From Diatrype stigma (lineage: Eukaryota > Ascomycota > Sordariomycetes > Xylariales > Diatrypaceae), in the NCBI GenBank assembly GCA_022225965.2, contig JAKJXP020000035.1, positions 365,580 through 429,579 of the forward strand: a stretch of 64,000 bases of DNA. The letters run 5' to 3'. Made by a program: the position numbers and the translations under genes. The notes under the pieces are model-generated. The model did not search any database, was not told the DNA's origin, and saw only the letters and a list, made by a program, of their open reading frames with translations. Position 1 is the first letter of the stretch. Every line of letters begins with the position of its first letter. Below, piece by piece: positions 24,398-37,032 of the stretch.

Positions 24398-26477
24398 CTT
24401 CAAGCACTATCAGCCTTTTGGTTGAAAGTTCAACGGAAATGAGAACAGTTTAACGTTAATTGCTTTTGTTTGAATATATCGTAAGGAGAGGCTAAAAGAA
24501 GAAACGATTCGATTCCTGTCTGGTGTCGTCCCTTAATACCAAAGAGATGCAAGGTTGCCTGCGACCGTAACCCAGTGCTTGTGAATTTGTGTAGTAATAC
24601 GACGTCGTGGTAGTAAATAAAGTAATTATTTACAATCATCCATGGATGGACATTGACATTGATAACAACCTGGCATCTGAAGGTTAAGCTACACATGTGC
24701 ATACATACATACATACATACAGACATACAATACATACATGCCAAGTTGCAGGGCAGCAGCAGGGCTGGGAGACAACCTTGAAATTACGACTTGTCGGCAT
24801 CCTTCCCGCCGTTCGCCGTTCCTCCAGCCCTCCAGCCCTCCAGCTCTGGTAGGCATGCTTGGTACCTAGGTAGGCAGGTACTTACAGGTGCGTAACGGAA
24901 GTATACTACATGCATGTACCCACATAGCACGGGCATACCAGTTGAACATTGAACGTCTTAAAGTTTACGAACCTTGTCCAGCCTATTTGTTGTTAAGCCA
25001 CAATAAACGTGTTGACTTAAGACCAGCCACAGACCTGCTTGCTCACAGCCTCATAGGTAGGAGTTCATTTCAGACTCTGTCCGTAGTAAGCTCTTATGGA
25101 AGGTTCGGCCATTTTCGCGCCAACCGGAGGATTTCGACTGGGCCCAAGCTATATCGGCGCGTTTCCGGGAGCTACGGGATGCAGCTGAAAAAGGGCTCAG
25201 GTGAAGAACGGACGCTCGCCAACGAAAGGAGAGAATGAAGGCTTAACCTGTCCTCGTATATACATAGTAACTGCCAGACAGCCAATCCAGGTGTGCAACG
25301 TGGTGTACAGGCCAATCAGAGATCGATCGCATACCGGATTTTATTGGGGCAACTGGTAAGTTACACGTACAATTAAAGTTGCATCTCGATTCATTTAAGG
25401 GTATTAAGGGCAATTGCCCCTTGAAAAACAAAGCAGTAGAGTAAAGTAGACCTTCAAACAATCTGTCTAAGATATAGACCCGTAGACAATCCAGCGCAGA
25501 GTTCATATGTACATGTAGTGGTATTTATATATCATATATCATAGGTATCGTCTTATCAACCAAAAATGTGCTGCTTCAACGATAGGGAATTGCAGGGTTC
25601 TCAAGATTTGGCCGGGCGAATAAGGAAGAGGAAAAGAGGGTCCCATCGGAGCTCCCAAGGGCTTTTCCTGCGTTCCCAAGCGCTCCGCGGGCAGGCGTGG
25701 CTCTCCCAACGAAAATATCTCGCCAGCAAATTGAGCGGACCGGGCTACAAGGCCTGCTTAGAAGCCTTAGATGGAGCCTTAGACGCACCGATCCGGCTTA
25801 GCTGGTACCTCTTGCGCAGCGCCATAAGCTGCCGTAAGGCCCTGTACCCGTTCATGTACCCGTTCCTGTACCCGTTAACCTCCAATAGGATCTGCCCAAA
25901 GCTTCAACATCTTTTTTTTCTTCGGAGTAAGTGAGTGAGCACTTTTTGTTACTATCAGTCGGTATCAGCCAAGAAACAAGTCCAAGGGGGGAAAGACCGG
26001 CCACGCTTTGCTATCTACGAAATCGAAGCTGTCTTCTATCTCCAAACCAATTGATCTGCACGTCTTTACTTCCCAGACGTAGAAATATCCAGTATCCGTA
26101 AGTATATCTATTTTCCATTGTTCATAGCGATAGCGGGCTTTAGACGGGATAGACAAGACATAGTCGAAATAAAAATCGGAGGTTCGTAGTGATCGGAAGC
26201 TAGTTCGAGGTCGGAGGTCAGAGGTCGCTCATACAATCCTCAACTAAACTTCTTTTCAACGGCCTCCACCACAACCTCCACTACCAGCATCAGCACCACC
26301 ACAGCCACCACGACCACCACCGCCGTGTTTTCCCTTCCACCACAATTCTTACCCTCTCCTCCCCTCCGCTCCCTCTCTGGTCCTCCCTTCTCACTAACTT
26401 CATAGTCCGGGACTCTGATTCATTCAATTGGATACGGGCATACGGTTACCGTCTATCTCATCTTCCCCTCGCACAAA
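24042..26477. other. 2.4-kb intergenic region
   Basis: Divergent promoter space between SEC7 and the pyruvate dehydrogenase E2 gene. It contains a (GGCA)n repeat at 24,363-24,398, ATAC repeats near 24,700-24,740 and an ACCTAGGTAGG palindrome near 24,865. Several short frames (for example 24,888-25,238 and 25,566-25,934, plus strand) have no similarity I recognise. The last ~250 bp are CCACCA/CTTCC-rich, typical of a 5' UTR. Confidence 0.55.
24363..24398. repeat. (GGCA)n microsatellite
   Basis: Nearly nine perfect GGCA units in the region upstream of SEC7. Confidence 0.9.
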
Positions 26478-27944
26478 ATGTTCGGCGCCGTCTTGAGGAG
26501 GCGAGTCCTTCCCACCGCCGCCTATGGCGGTAGATTAGCATTGGCCCGGTACTATGCCTCGTTCCCGTCGCATTCCGTCGTCAAGATGCCCGCCCTGTCG
26601 CCCACCATGACGGCGGGTGGCATCGGCGCCTGGCAGAAGAAGCCCGGCGACACCATCGCTCCCGGTGAGGTCCTGGTCGAGATCGAGACCGACAAGGCCC
26701 AGATGGACTTCGAGTTCCAAGAGGAGGGTGTTCTGGCCAAGATTCTGAAGGAGGCCGGCGAGAAGGACGTCCCAGTCGGTACCGTAAGTATATCCCTCTG
26801 ACCCAATGCTACATGCGAAGTAAACCTACGCCTACGTGGTGTGCTTGCTAACTAACCGCTCCGGACTTTGTAGCCTATCGCTGTCATGGTCGACGAGGGT
26901 ACCGATGTCGCTGCCTTCAAGTCTTTCAGCCTCGCGGATGCCGGAGGCGACGCCGCTGCTCCCGCCCCCAAGGAAGAGAAGAAGCCCGAATCCGACTCAC
27001 AAGCCGCTACCTCGTCCGCGCCCGAGCCCGCTCCCGAAGAATCCGCTTCCGAGGGCAAGCTGGAGACCTCGCTTGAGCGGGTGCCCAACGCAACCCCCGC
27101 CGCCAGGCGTCTAGCCAAGGAGCAGGGAGTGCTGCTCTCCGGTCTGAAGGGTAGCGGACCGGGAGGCAAGATCACCGAGGACGATGTCAAGAAGGCTGGC
27201 TCGGGCGCCGGCCCCGCCGCTTCCGCCTCCGCTCCCTCCGCCGCCGCTTTCCAAGATACCCCTCTCTCCAACATGCGGAGAACCATCGCCAAGCGCCTGC
27301 AGGAGTCGACCCAGAACAACCCGCACTTCTTCGTCAGCAGCAAGATCTCCGTGACCAAGCTGCTGAAGCTGCGCCAGGCCCTGAACAGCTCCGCCGACGG
27401 CAAGTACAAGCTCTCGGTCAACGACTTCCTGATCAAGGCTATCGCCGTCGCGTCCAAGAAGGTGCCCGCGGCCAACTCGTCTTGGCAGGGCGACTCAATC
27501 CGGCAGTACAACTCGGTCGACGTGTCGGTGGCTGTGGCCACGCCCAACGGCCTGATCACGCCGATCGTGACGGGCGTCGAGGCGCGCGGCCTCGAGTCCA
27601 TCTCTTCCAAGGTCAAGGAGCTGGCTAAGAAGGCCCGCGACAACAAGCTCAAGCCCGAGGAGTACCAGGGCGGTACCATCTCCATCTCCAACATGGGCAT
27701 GAACGACGCCGTCGACAACTTCACCGCCGTCATCAACCCCCCGCAGGCCGCCATCCTCGCCGTCGGCACCACCAAGAAGGTCGCCATCCCCGTCGAGACG
27801 GAGGAGGGCACATCCGTCGAGTGGGACGACCAGATCACCGTCACCGGTAGCTTCGACCACAAGGTCGTCGACGGCGCAGTCGGCGCCGAGTGGGTCAAGG
27901 AGTTCAAGAAGGTCCTCGAGAACCCCCTCGAGCTGCTGCTATGA
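26478..27944 (+). CDS. lat1: dihydrolipoyllysine acetyltransferase, pyruvate dehydrogenase E2
   Basis: Core acetyltransferase of the mitochondrial pyruvate dehydrogenase complex; it moves the acetyl group from lipoyl-lysine to CoA. Exons 26478-26783 and 26874-27944 (90-bp GTAAGT-TAG intron), 458 aa. The first ~28 residues are Arg-rich with no acidic residue, as in a mitochondrial presequence. The single lipoyl domain carries its lysine in [12 protein letters not shown] (about Lys73). An Ala/Pro/Glu-rich linker leads to the peripheral subunit-binding domain (about 172-210, [13 protein letters not shown]). The catalytic domain ends with [15 protein letters not shown], giving the active-site His near 431 and Asp near 435. 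Length and domain order match fungal E2 proteins. One flexible point is the Lys in DHKVVDG where Arg is common; this is conservative. Confidence 0.97.
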
Positions 27945-28992
27945 GACAAGTACGAGCAAATTAGCGAATAGCAAAAGCGAAGGAAAGAGAAAACTCCTGA
28001 TGCAAGAAATGAGTGATGGTGGAAACGGGAAGAGGGAAGGCAGGAGGGAAAGAGGGAAAATCCATTGCGGGGGGCGTCTGGCATGGCATGAACATGATTC
28101 GTCTATAGATAACGGTTGGGTCCATTTGTAGCATTATGCCCCTGAGATCGCGCTGTAATAATACAAAATACCATGAAGAGACAGTTAAGTACATTACAGC
28201 ACTGTACTGCACAACCAATTACAAGACGAGGTAATGTTCGGTGGAACGAAAGATACCAGCGTCGAGAAGAAGGGGGAAGGGAAGGCTCAGAAAAGCGGGC
28301 AGAGGGATTATAGGCATCCCCAATGGTATATAAAGAAGAACCTCCAGATAGAAGAAAGCTTGGAGGTACTATCTTCCGTGATTGATCTTCCGTGATTGAG
28401 TGATGTGCATACCCAAGTTGTCATGAACATTGTCGTCGGACCTACGCTCAATATTTAAGTTCCCTATGTTCAAGTTATTGAGTGATAGTACATAAACAGA
28501 CTAACTTGACTACTGTGAGGTCGTTTACTACAATGGTTCTCGTCGGCCCACAAACCACATGCCTCTTGTTATCAGGTCGGTCGTGGTTAATTACTGCTTT
28601 GTCATTTGCATAGGCCATGACAGAAAACCTCGGGGAGTGGAAGGGGTATATATATATAAGACTGTAGTTTAGTAGACCAACACGTTCTACCTTGCTAGGT
28701 CTTTACTGTCTCTTTCGTAAAGAGAAGAATCTAACTCATCCGCTGGTCACATGGTCTAGCCTTCCAAGATCTACACTTCGCCCCCTGAATTTCTAGCAAT
28801 GCTCTCCAGGTATGGCTTCAGGTATGACTAGATTATGTACCAGTTTGGCATAGGAAGGTAGCCCAGGAACAATAAAACCTTGGGTAGTGACGCCGCCAGA
28901 TCCCCGTGTCGTTTCGTCTCGTTTCGTCTGTCTCGTCTGCCTGTCGATTCATTCATGCATTCCACTACGTTCCAACCTCCACTCCCAGTAGT
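27945..28992. other. intergenic region between convergent genes
   Basis: 1.0 kb between the 3' ends of the E2 gene and the MFS permease gene. A direct repeat of ATCTTCCGTGATTGA occurs near 28,370-28,400. No coding sequence is supported. Confidence 0.55.
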
Positions 28993-31607
28993 CTATACCA
29001 GGTACCGGAAGCCCTTCCGCATCCGGAGCGCCTCGTCGGGGCTATCCAGGACCTCCACGCCCGCCGCCGTGGTCGACTGCGCCGGCTGCGCGTCCCAGTC
29101 CTCCTCGCCCTCCTCGAGCTTCTTGTTGAGCCCGGACAGGACGGCGCGGAACCACCAGCAGCCGAGGATCGTGATGCCGAACATGGCCGTGACGATGCCG
29201 TAGCTCTGGCGGTAGCCGTTGTCCTCTAGGTCTGTGGTGTTATAGGTGTCAGTGATCAATCATCATCATCCCCTTCAGAGGGGAAGGGGGAAAGCGGTGA
29301 TGGCACAGAATTATGGCATCTCGATACTTTGAAGGGATGGGTAGGAATGGGTAATACTCACTCCACACGTAGCTGCCCGCCACGTTTCCGAGCTGCGAAA
29401 ACGCGTTGATCAGGGCAATCGCCACGGCGCGCTTAGCCGGAGGCCGCGGGAACGACGAGCTGATCCAGGAGTAGAAGACGATGAAACTATGCACAGGATC
29501 CAATCGGTTAGCCGACATATGTACACACAAAAACATAGATGGGAAGAGGAGCCATGAGTCGGCCCTTGTTAGTCAGGAGTGAGATATGAAGCTTACCCGG
29601 CATAAGAACTAGCCTGGAGGAAAAGGGCCACATAACGGGCTGCCACGTTCAGAGTCGACATGCTGATGATGAATCCCACGAGGCCACCGATGGTAGGCCC
29701 AACGATATGCCAGAACTGCGAGGGGAGAAGAAAAAGCAAATGAGTTAGCAACATGGATGGGAAGAAACCCGACTTTCCGCGGGATGGTCATAATGTCCGC
29801 AACAGGGCTAACGTTACGTACCTTTTCTTGCGTTCGATCCGCGTGCCATGCATTGAGCAGCGAGACGATGCATGAGAAGGCCCAGGGGGGCGCCGACATC
29901 AGCAGCGTTATGACGTATCCGAACCCCAGGGTTTCCGTGAGCGTTGGCTACAAAAGCACACACAAACTTGTTAGTTTCGATTCGTGATGGGGCCCGCCAC
30001 CAAAAGAAAAGGAGAGGGGGGACGACGAGTCTGAAAAGAGATGGGGTTCACTCACGAAGAAAGCGTTGAAGGACAGCCCGACGACGTAGGCCGTGAAGGT
30101 CATCATCATCAGGTAGATCTTGACGTCCTTGACGGCCATGATGAGGCCGTCGAAAACGCCCTGGCCCTCGGCATCGATGTCGGCCTCGCCGACGTCCTCG
30201 AGCATCCGGAGCTGCGCCACCTGGCGCTCCTCCTCGGTGAAGCCGCGCGAGTTGTGCGGCAGGTCGGGCAGGATCACCCCCGCGCAGATCGCGACGAACA
30301 TCGTGACGCCGCCCTCGACTGTTGGAAGACACACGTCTCGTCAGCAAAACGTTTTTCCCCCCCTTCCTACGTCAGGTTGTGGGGATCGGTGATGGTGGTT
30401 TACTTACTCCAGAAGAGCCAGCGCCAGGCTGCGTGGCCCATGACGCCTTGCATGTTGGATAGCACGCCGGCGCCGACAAGGGCCGAGAAGGCGTTCGAGA
30501 TGATGTTACCGCAGAACAAGATGGCGTTTCGCATGGTCAGCTCCCGGCGAGTGTACCATTTGCTCTGGATGAGCAGCGCTCCCGGCAACTATAACGGCAA
30601 ACCTTGAGTCAGCCCACCTCCTTACTTCCGTGCTTCCTCTGTAGAGAGCGTAGCGGTAACTTTGGGTGCCCAAATTGTGTAAGAGAGAGCAGTAACACTG
30701 CCTCCCTTGATCACTGGAACCCAAGGCACGCGAAATATGAGAATTTCATGCTATAGCACCTACCTCCTCTTCAGAAGAGGGGGGGGGGGGGGGGCGAGGC
30801 GGGGGGGGGGCTAGGGTAGAACTTACGAAAGCGGCTTCTACGAAACCAAGGAAGAATCGGGTGGTGACCATGCCGGAAAAGTCTTTCGTGACGCCGGTCA
30901 ACGTCGAGATCAGGCCCCAAAGCAGCATCGCGCACGAGATATATAGCGACGGCCGCTCAATGCGGTTAATGAACATGTTTGACGGGACTTGCATCAGGAT
31001 ATAGCCCACCTACAACCCGACCAAGCGAAATCCATAAAGATTAGCAAACGATTCGCCAGCCCCCTCTCGCTCAGAAGCCGAGCGATTATAGGTCATGATG
31101 TGATGAGAGAACTAGGCGGTTTTCTTACGTAGAGAATACTAAGGCAGGTCGAATATTGCGCATCATCCATGTTAAGGTCGTCCTGCAGGCCCTTGAGCCG
31201 GGCGGACGCGACGTTGTTGCGGTCCAGGTAGTTGAGCTTTATTCGGGGTGTTAGTCAGCCAAGAGCAAGAATACCGAACCCAACCGAACCGAACGCTCGT
31301 TGCGACTAGGTACTATGATATAACCTCAGAGCGAACAAGCGCCCAGTTGAGTGAGTGCGACTAGGTATCTTCGACTACTACTCACGATGTAGATGAGGAC
31401 GAACAGCGAACATCGGCCGTCGAGCTTCCTCACCAAGGAGCGTTCAACGCGCGCGCGGTGCGCTGGCTCCATGGACGCCGCAGCGATTGGTGCCGTCGTT
31501 TTGTCGTCCGCTCGGGGCTTCTGCGTCGTCTGCTCCACTGTCTCGACATCTTGCTTCGGGGCTTCGGGCCCGCGGGCATCTGCCCTGGTGATCTCGTCGT
31601 CGGCCAT
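28993..31607 (-). CDS. MFS permease, Dal5/anion:cation symporter type
   Basis: Twelve-segment transporter of the fungal Dal5/Tna1/Vht1 group (allantoate, nicotinate, biotin and similar anions); the actual substrate cannot be read from the sequence. Nine exons: 31607-31386, 31236-31129, 31009-30827, 30588-30408, 30318-30056, 29947-29822, 29715-29597, 29486-29362 and 29231-28993, giving 521 aa with consistent phases. The N-terminus is hydrophilic (MADDEITRADARGP). The first membrane segment is followed by LNYLDRNNVASARLKGL, then VGYILMQVPSNMF and VTTRFFLGFVEAAF. Further family-like segments are LPGALLIQSKWYTRRE and the late NLEDNGYRQSYG. The C-terminal tail is acidic. The start at 31,607 is preferred over an upstream in-frame ATG at 31,715, which would add a signal-like Leu/Ser stretch and ten Ala encoded by a GCT repeat. 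The fourth-exon-side intron (30589-30826) holds a poly-G/C tract. Confidence 0.9.
30779..30810. repeat. interrupted poly-G tract in an intron
   Basis: Sixteen G, a short CGAGGC interruption and ten more G, inside the 238-bp third intron of the MFS gene (poly-C in the sense of that gene). A small hairpin-like CCTCTTC/AGAAGAGG precedes it. It could be genuine or partly a sequencing artefact like the block at 12.4 kb. Confidence 0.8.
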
Positions 31608-31641
<34 letters not shown>

Positions 31642-34029
31642 CTTTGGGCCGGCGAGCAGATCAAAAGTGGAAAACAGAACAGAGAAGGGAGGGAGAGGGG
31701 TGAGAGAGAGAGCAATCGGGACCTCCACGCGGGCGAGCGCGCAGCCCTGCTTATGGTGGCGGCCCTCCTCTTATATTTATATTACGTTTCCGCGTGCCCG
31801 AGTTGGATCCATCTCGGCTCGGTGGTGGCCACTTTACTCTATATTCTACCGATGCCCATTGGTAAGAATGACAGTATCTTTCTTGCCTACGAAGTGCATC
31901 ACTTGGCTACCAGGGCCTGTCTCCATAGTTTATCACCTACATATGACCGACCCCAGGAGCTCTCTGCTCTCTGCTCTCTGCTAGTCCAGACCCCGACTTT
32001 GTACGTACTTGCTTCCGCATTCTTGGCATCTTTACTCCGTCATCTCCATGCGACTCGTGTGGGGGAAGTGGGCCGAGTCGAAGAAAAAAACCGGGATCCG
32101 GAGGCTCTTCCTCGGCGTCTTGGCATCGTTGGATCCTCAGCACCCTCAGCTAGTCTTGCCGTTGTTTCTCCTCAACGTTAGCCCTCCCCATCCTTTTTTC
32201 CCCATCGTCTCTGTTCTTGTCGCCGCATGACCACCCGCACGAATCACTGCTCGTAGCCGGTGGCACGATCGGCAGAACGAGGGATGAACGCGAGATATGA
32301 GTGAGATAGGAACTATATGCAGTAGCTAGCTGACTGCATACTGCATAGGTTATCATCGTTGGATCTACCTGGGTACTCTACAGCACGAGCCGCGACATAA
32401 CTGCATGGATAGATTTGCTGCATCAGCGAACATGTTATGTAATGACCTAGTTCGTATGGGTGTCTATTGGGTTTATGTGAGTAATAACTATGGATTTTGC
32501 TGGATTCAACCTCGATTTGTATCTTTATCCGTCTACTATAGCATGGAGATGGCATGGAGATACCATGGGGATAGTATGGAGATGAAACTGGGGAATAGTA
32601 GTTCGATCGCGTTAGATCATGTAATTCCGTACAGTCTATTACCCCGTAATCACGTTTAGTAGTGCAATAGTCAAGTGCTAAACACTTGTAGAGAACTACT
32701 ATCATCTATCTATGTTCACTGACCGAGGACTACAACCCCGAGGTCCCGAGAAAACACGATACCTCAAGATACAGTAGATATCGGGTGTTCGTTCACCTGT
32801 GGGCAGCGACCATTTCGATGACGTGAAACGACGGGAAGACTCGGCATTGGAAATACAAGCTTTCGTCGCATCTGCAGGGTCCCGTCTAGTTGATCCTACA
32901 GTACCTACATGCATAGTAACTACTCACTACCTAGACTGCTAGGTATGAGATAGCATGTCGAACATGCATATCTCGTGGGGGTACCCCTCGAAACGCGTGA
33001 CCACCTACCAAGCCCAGAGTGCTATCGCTACTTCGTGTATTGTACATAGTAGCAAAGTAGCTAAGCAGGTCTCCTAGTTAGTGCCTCCACGAAGCCTGTT
33101 AAAACGCGCGGGGTCTATTTTCCCCTGGTGTCCTTCCCCATGGGTCTGGTTCTAGTGCATCCTCAGGCGTCATTAGCCATCGGACTATTCATTGGTCGGG
33201 AACAACAATAGCTCCCAGGCGGTCTGGTGTCCCGGGGCGTTCCGGCCGGCTAGTTTTTGTATCGTTCGGCATCACGAGGTCAAATACGAGCTTGGCTTCA
33301 CGTTATATCTGTATGCACTTGCCTCCTGGCTAGATCACGCCTGGCTAGACTACCTAGGTAGATCACGGTAGAGTAACTACCTTGGCAGCTTGGCATGGCT
33401 AAGAATCCTATAAAGATGCGGCTCTCTCCCGACTGGGACGGCGAACCCACGAGGGCCAGCCTCTTCTACACCACGTTCAAGGAGTTATGTAACTGCATCA
33501 ACCGGGAAAGGGAAGCCCCCTGTATCCTTGTGGGGCCTGACCCGACGATATAGATCATTCCAACTATCCACTGACTATAACTACCTATGATAAGAGTTCT
33601 TTATTTGAAAATGGATTTTGGTTTGTTCTAGTACCGGTAGATGGTAGGCATAGTTTTCCATCGAGACATACATATCTATGAAGAGGAGGACAGCAATCAC
33701 TGGCTTCAGCTGGCGTCCTGTCTTACGATTTCACGGTGTTGCGGAGTCGTGCCCGCTATGATGCGAATCGTATTCACCAAACAATCGGTCGTCTGTATTG
33801 ATGATAAGTTAGTCTGATACTTCCAAAGAGGTGTTTCGGTCTTAACTGAGAAGGCCAATGGGCATGATGCCGTGTCGACTGAACCTCACAATGGACTAGA
33901 TACCGACCTAAGACCAGGAATAGTAAGGCAAGTGGCCAGTGGATTCAGGAGCTTACATAGAGCACCTACCGCAACACCAATAACGCCGCCTCTGGATGGC
34001 ACAGCATCCTCTGGTCTCTAACATCATCG
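31608..34029. other. 2.4-kb intergenic region upstream of the MFS gene
   Basis: Contains (GCT)n at 31,609-31,640 just upstream of the MFS start, an AGCTCTCTGCTCTCTG repeat near 31,957-31,980, and scattered ACCTAGGTAG motifs (for example 33,352). A 52-codon ATG frame at 33,395-33,553 is GC-rich but unrecognised. No gene is supported. Confidence 0.5.
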
Positions 34030-37000
34030 TCATGAGAATCCTCCTAATTCCTGCTCAGGGCTTACATCGAGCCCAAGTACAGAGTCGATATTTGTAAAGT
34101 CGAAAAAGACGCCTTGCATCTACATCGATTGGTTAGTTGTGCGTCGAATGGACGATTGCATCCAGGACTCACGGCATCCCATTCCTCCTCCGTGTCATCC
34201 ATAGCGTTCGGTCCTAGCTGCTCCACACCGACAGAGGTCGAATCGGCCGTGGCCGGTATATACGCGGCGTGTTGCTTCAGTATTTCGAGGGCTTGCTGTC
34301 CAGCCTCTACACACTTCTTCAGGATGTGCTGCTCGCACCCGGCCTTATCCATGCCCTGCAATGACGCGTCGATCTGGGCAGAAAGCGCCGTGGTAAACAA
34401 GAAGCCCTTGACGTTGGTCTCTCCAGCTCGCACCCGTTGGATCGTCAAGTCGGATGCATCGTGCAGCGCGTTCAGGAGGTCGGGTCGAGCGGTGGGCAAT
34501 CCGAAAGCCACGTCGTCTTGCAGTTGGTTCTGGAGTTCTAGAGCGATGAGGACGTTCGCCTGGTGAGGAACGTATCGGAAGAACCCGCCGCCCGTAAGAG
34601 ACAGGCAAGCGTACTCGTCTACGTTCACAGTCGTGGTAAGATCTGGTGTTGGTGTTGGTATGGATGGGCCAGAGGAGGCAACGTGGTGCACGAATGCAGC
34701 AGCTTTTGGGCGTGCGCAATAATATGCTTTTAGGGACATTTCTACCGCCATCTTCCTCGAGAAAGCGTACGCCGGCTCAGTCAGGGCGGATGCAAAGAAA
34801 GGCACGTGCAGCGCGATGAAGTAACGGCTGAAGATCATGTCTAATATGCGTTTTTGGAAGAGGCTTGGTGCTCGATTGTTCGAGGTTAACGCTTGGAGGC
34901 TTCGTGACATGGATTTATACGCTGTGCTCAGCTGGGTCTGTTGTGTGTCAGCATGCTGGCCTGGCCGGTACTGACCCTTATTCGCCTCTTTCTTTGATAA
35001 CTAGCAGCATGGAATAGATAGGGGGTAGGAAGGGTGGAAGACTGATTTGTCTTGTAACAGGTAGCTACTCACTGTGAAAACATTGGTTAGCGTGAGGAGC
35101 TCTGTCACAGGCATAATGATACGAAATCCCCGAGGGGAATGCTGTCAAACGTACCGTGTAGTCGAAGGGTCTCCTTATATGTGCCTTTAGATTTCATGTT
35201 GTTCAAGAAGTTTACTATAGCTAGGCGTATAGATAAGCTCTCGCGGAATACTAGGGCGATCGACATATCCGTGAACCCTTCGGCCGGCTGTGGTAACGAA
35301 ACCCCGTTAGACTCGCCAAGATCCTCATCGTCACAATTGGTCGCTGGGTGCGTGTCGCATTCTTCTAGCGATATCATGGGTGGACCGCCGGAATCCAGGC
35401 TCGACTGCAGGGTGAGCTCAAGGATGGTGCCCCAGAGTCGCCTTCGCATTTCTGTCCTGAACTGGGTCATTTTAGGCAGCTTCTCAGGATCTCGATGTAG
35501 ACCCTTTATGACACACACGATTAGCTAGCTGGTCCCTGGTCGGCTATACGGATCGGAGAAGTGAACATAGAATAGACATCACCCACCGAGTAAATAGCAC
35601 TCCGCAATACCGAACCCATCGACACCCAAACGAGGTCGCCTCCAAGAGACGTCGTCTGGCGAGCTAGGCAGAGCAATGCCATGTTCTGCAACGAAATGAA
35701 GTTGAACTTCGACTTGAATCTCGGCGCGATAAGCCACGTTTGTGCTTCGTATACCCACTGAACGGCAGATTTGCGCATGGAAAAAAGGTCGTCGTATACA
35801 GCACCTCCGATAGCCATGACCAGCTGCAGCTGGATGACAAAGCCCGGGTCCGCCACAGCCGGGGCAGCCCAGTAGTGTTCGTAGTCCACTCGGAAGGAAG
35901 GGACGTGCAGGATACGATAGACAGACTCCAAGGTTTCGCAATACGCAGTGACGAGACGGTCGGCTACCTCTTTGGCCGGGATGTTAGTTCCGAAGTCGAA
36001 GGTCAGTTTCGGCGTTCGGTGGCTCTTGATAGCCCGCCCTAACGGCTTCATCTGTTGTATAAGCAGCATCAACTCCGGGTGCTCTGACCGGATGTGCTGC
36101 TCAAATATCTCCAGCGTCGATTTACACTGCCACAAACAACCAAATTAGCAAATGTAGCCAGTATAGCTAGCCTCTTGTAATAATGCCATCCATCACTTGT
36201 CTTACAAGAAGGACGCTGTTGGCCCAGTGACTTTGGCCGAAGTAGCGGTTCTTATTCATGATGCTCCTGGGCATGACGTGCATATCAGGGCCCTGGTAAT
36301 ATCTGTCGTCGGCGGAACCGCGCGACTGACCCTGCTCTAGTCTCGAGTCGAGCGGACGTACGACGGCATCATGCGCGGTGTTTCGGGGGGCTTCGAACTG
36401 CTCTAACCGACCCTCTAGCTGTCTTATCCGCCTTAATAGCGAGTGTACATCGAAGGTAGAGGTGTGGCTCTGAGGCGATGTGGCGAACGAGGCAGTCCGA
36501 TCAGAGCTCTGCCTTCGCCATGACAAGCCGGACTCGCTCGTTGCCGAGCCCTCGCCATCGCGGGCGGTAACCACACGGCCATGCGCCAGCCCCTGGGCTG
36601 CTGCATGCGCATCTACGTCTAGGTTGAAACTCGACTCGGCCAGTTGCGTTTGGTCGAGGTCCGCCTCGTCAAGAGGCGGTATCTCCGACTGATGGGACCG
36701 CGAGGGGTCTTCCTGGGTCTCATATGCACACTTCTTATGTCTAGACCGCACGCAGTTGTTACAAGGTATCTTGCGGTCGCATCTTATCTTGCTTCTTCTA
36801 CAAGAGATGCAAGCCTTCGCAGAGCACTTATATCAGCAAGCAAATCCGCATTCGTGAGGTTCCTAGCCGAGCTTCGGGTCTCGTGGCCGAGCGGGCCTGG
36901 GCCAAAATGGACCACCCGAGGCCGTCACTCGACTACCAACGCGCCCCGAACTGAGAAAGCGGACTTGGGTTCACTCACCAGAGCCGGCCGACGCCTCCGT

Positions 37001-37032
37001 CGGTCGATCTTGGGTGCTACCTCTTCCGTCAT
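34030..37032 (-). CDS. Zn(II)2Cys6 fungal transcription factor
   Basis: Nuclear regulator of the Gal4-type class. Seven exons by my reading: 37032-36979, 36826-36206, 36126-35587, 35503-35155, 35101-35073, 34937-34173 and 34119-34030, giving 815 aa with consistent phases. The first exon encodes MTEEVAPKIDRRRRRPAL. The zinc cluster follows directly, with Cys at about 24, 27, 34, 40, 43 and 51 (CISCRRSKIRC...CNNC...C). A heptad-like stretch near VHSLLRRIRQLEGRLEQFE probably dimerises. The fungal_trans-type middle domain runs through VYRILHVPSFRVDYEHYW and the GLHRDPEKLPKMT signature. The very short fifth exon (29 nt) and the last exon (30 codons, WDA-MQGVFFDFTN) are inferred from splice sites and from the way such proteins usually end. 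Targets are unknown. The neighbouring oxidoreductase on the same strand is a candidate. Confidence 0.85.

Noticed and set aside
26852..28084. 410-codon minus-strand frame
   Set aside because: Antisense to the E2 gene, whose sense frame has all family motifs; the high GC third positions create the open antisense frame.
31393..32181. 262-codon plus-strand frame
   Set aside because: Overlaps the first exon and GCT repeat of the MFS gene in antisense; no recognisable domain.
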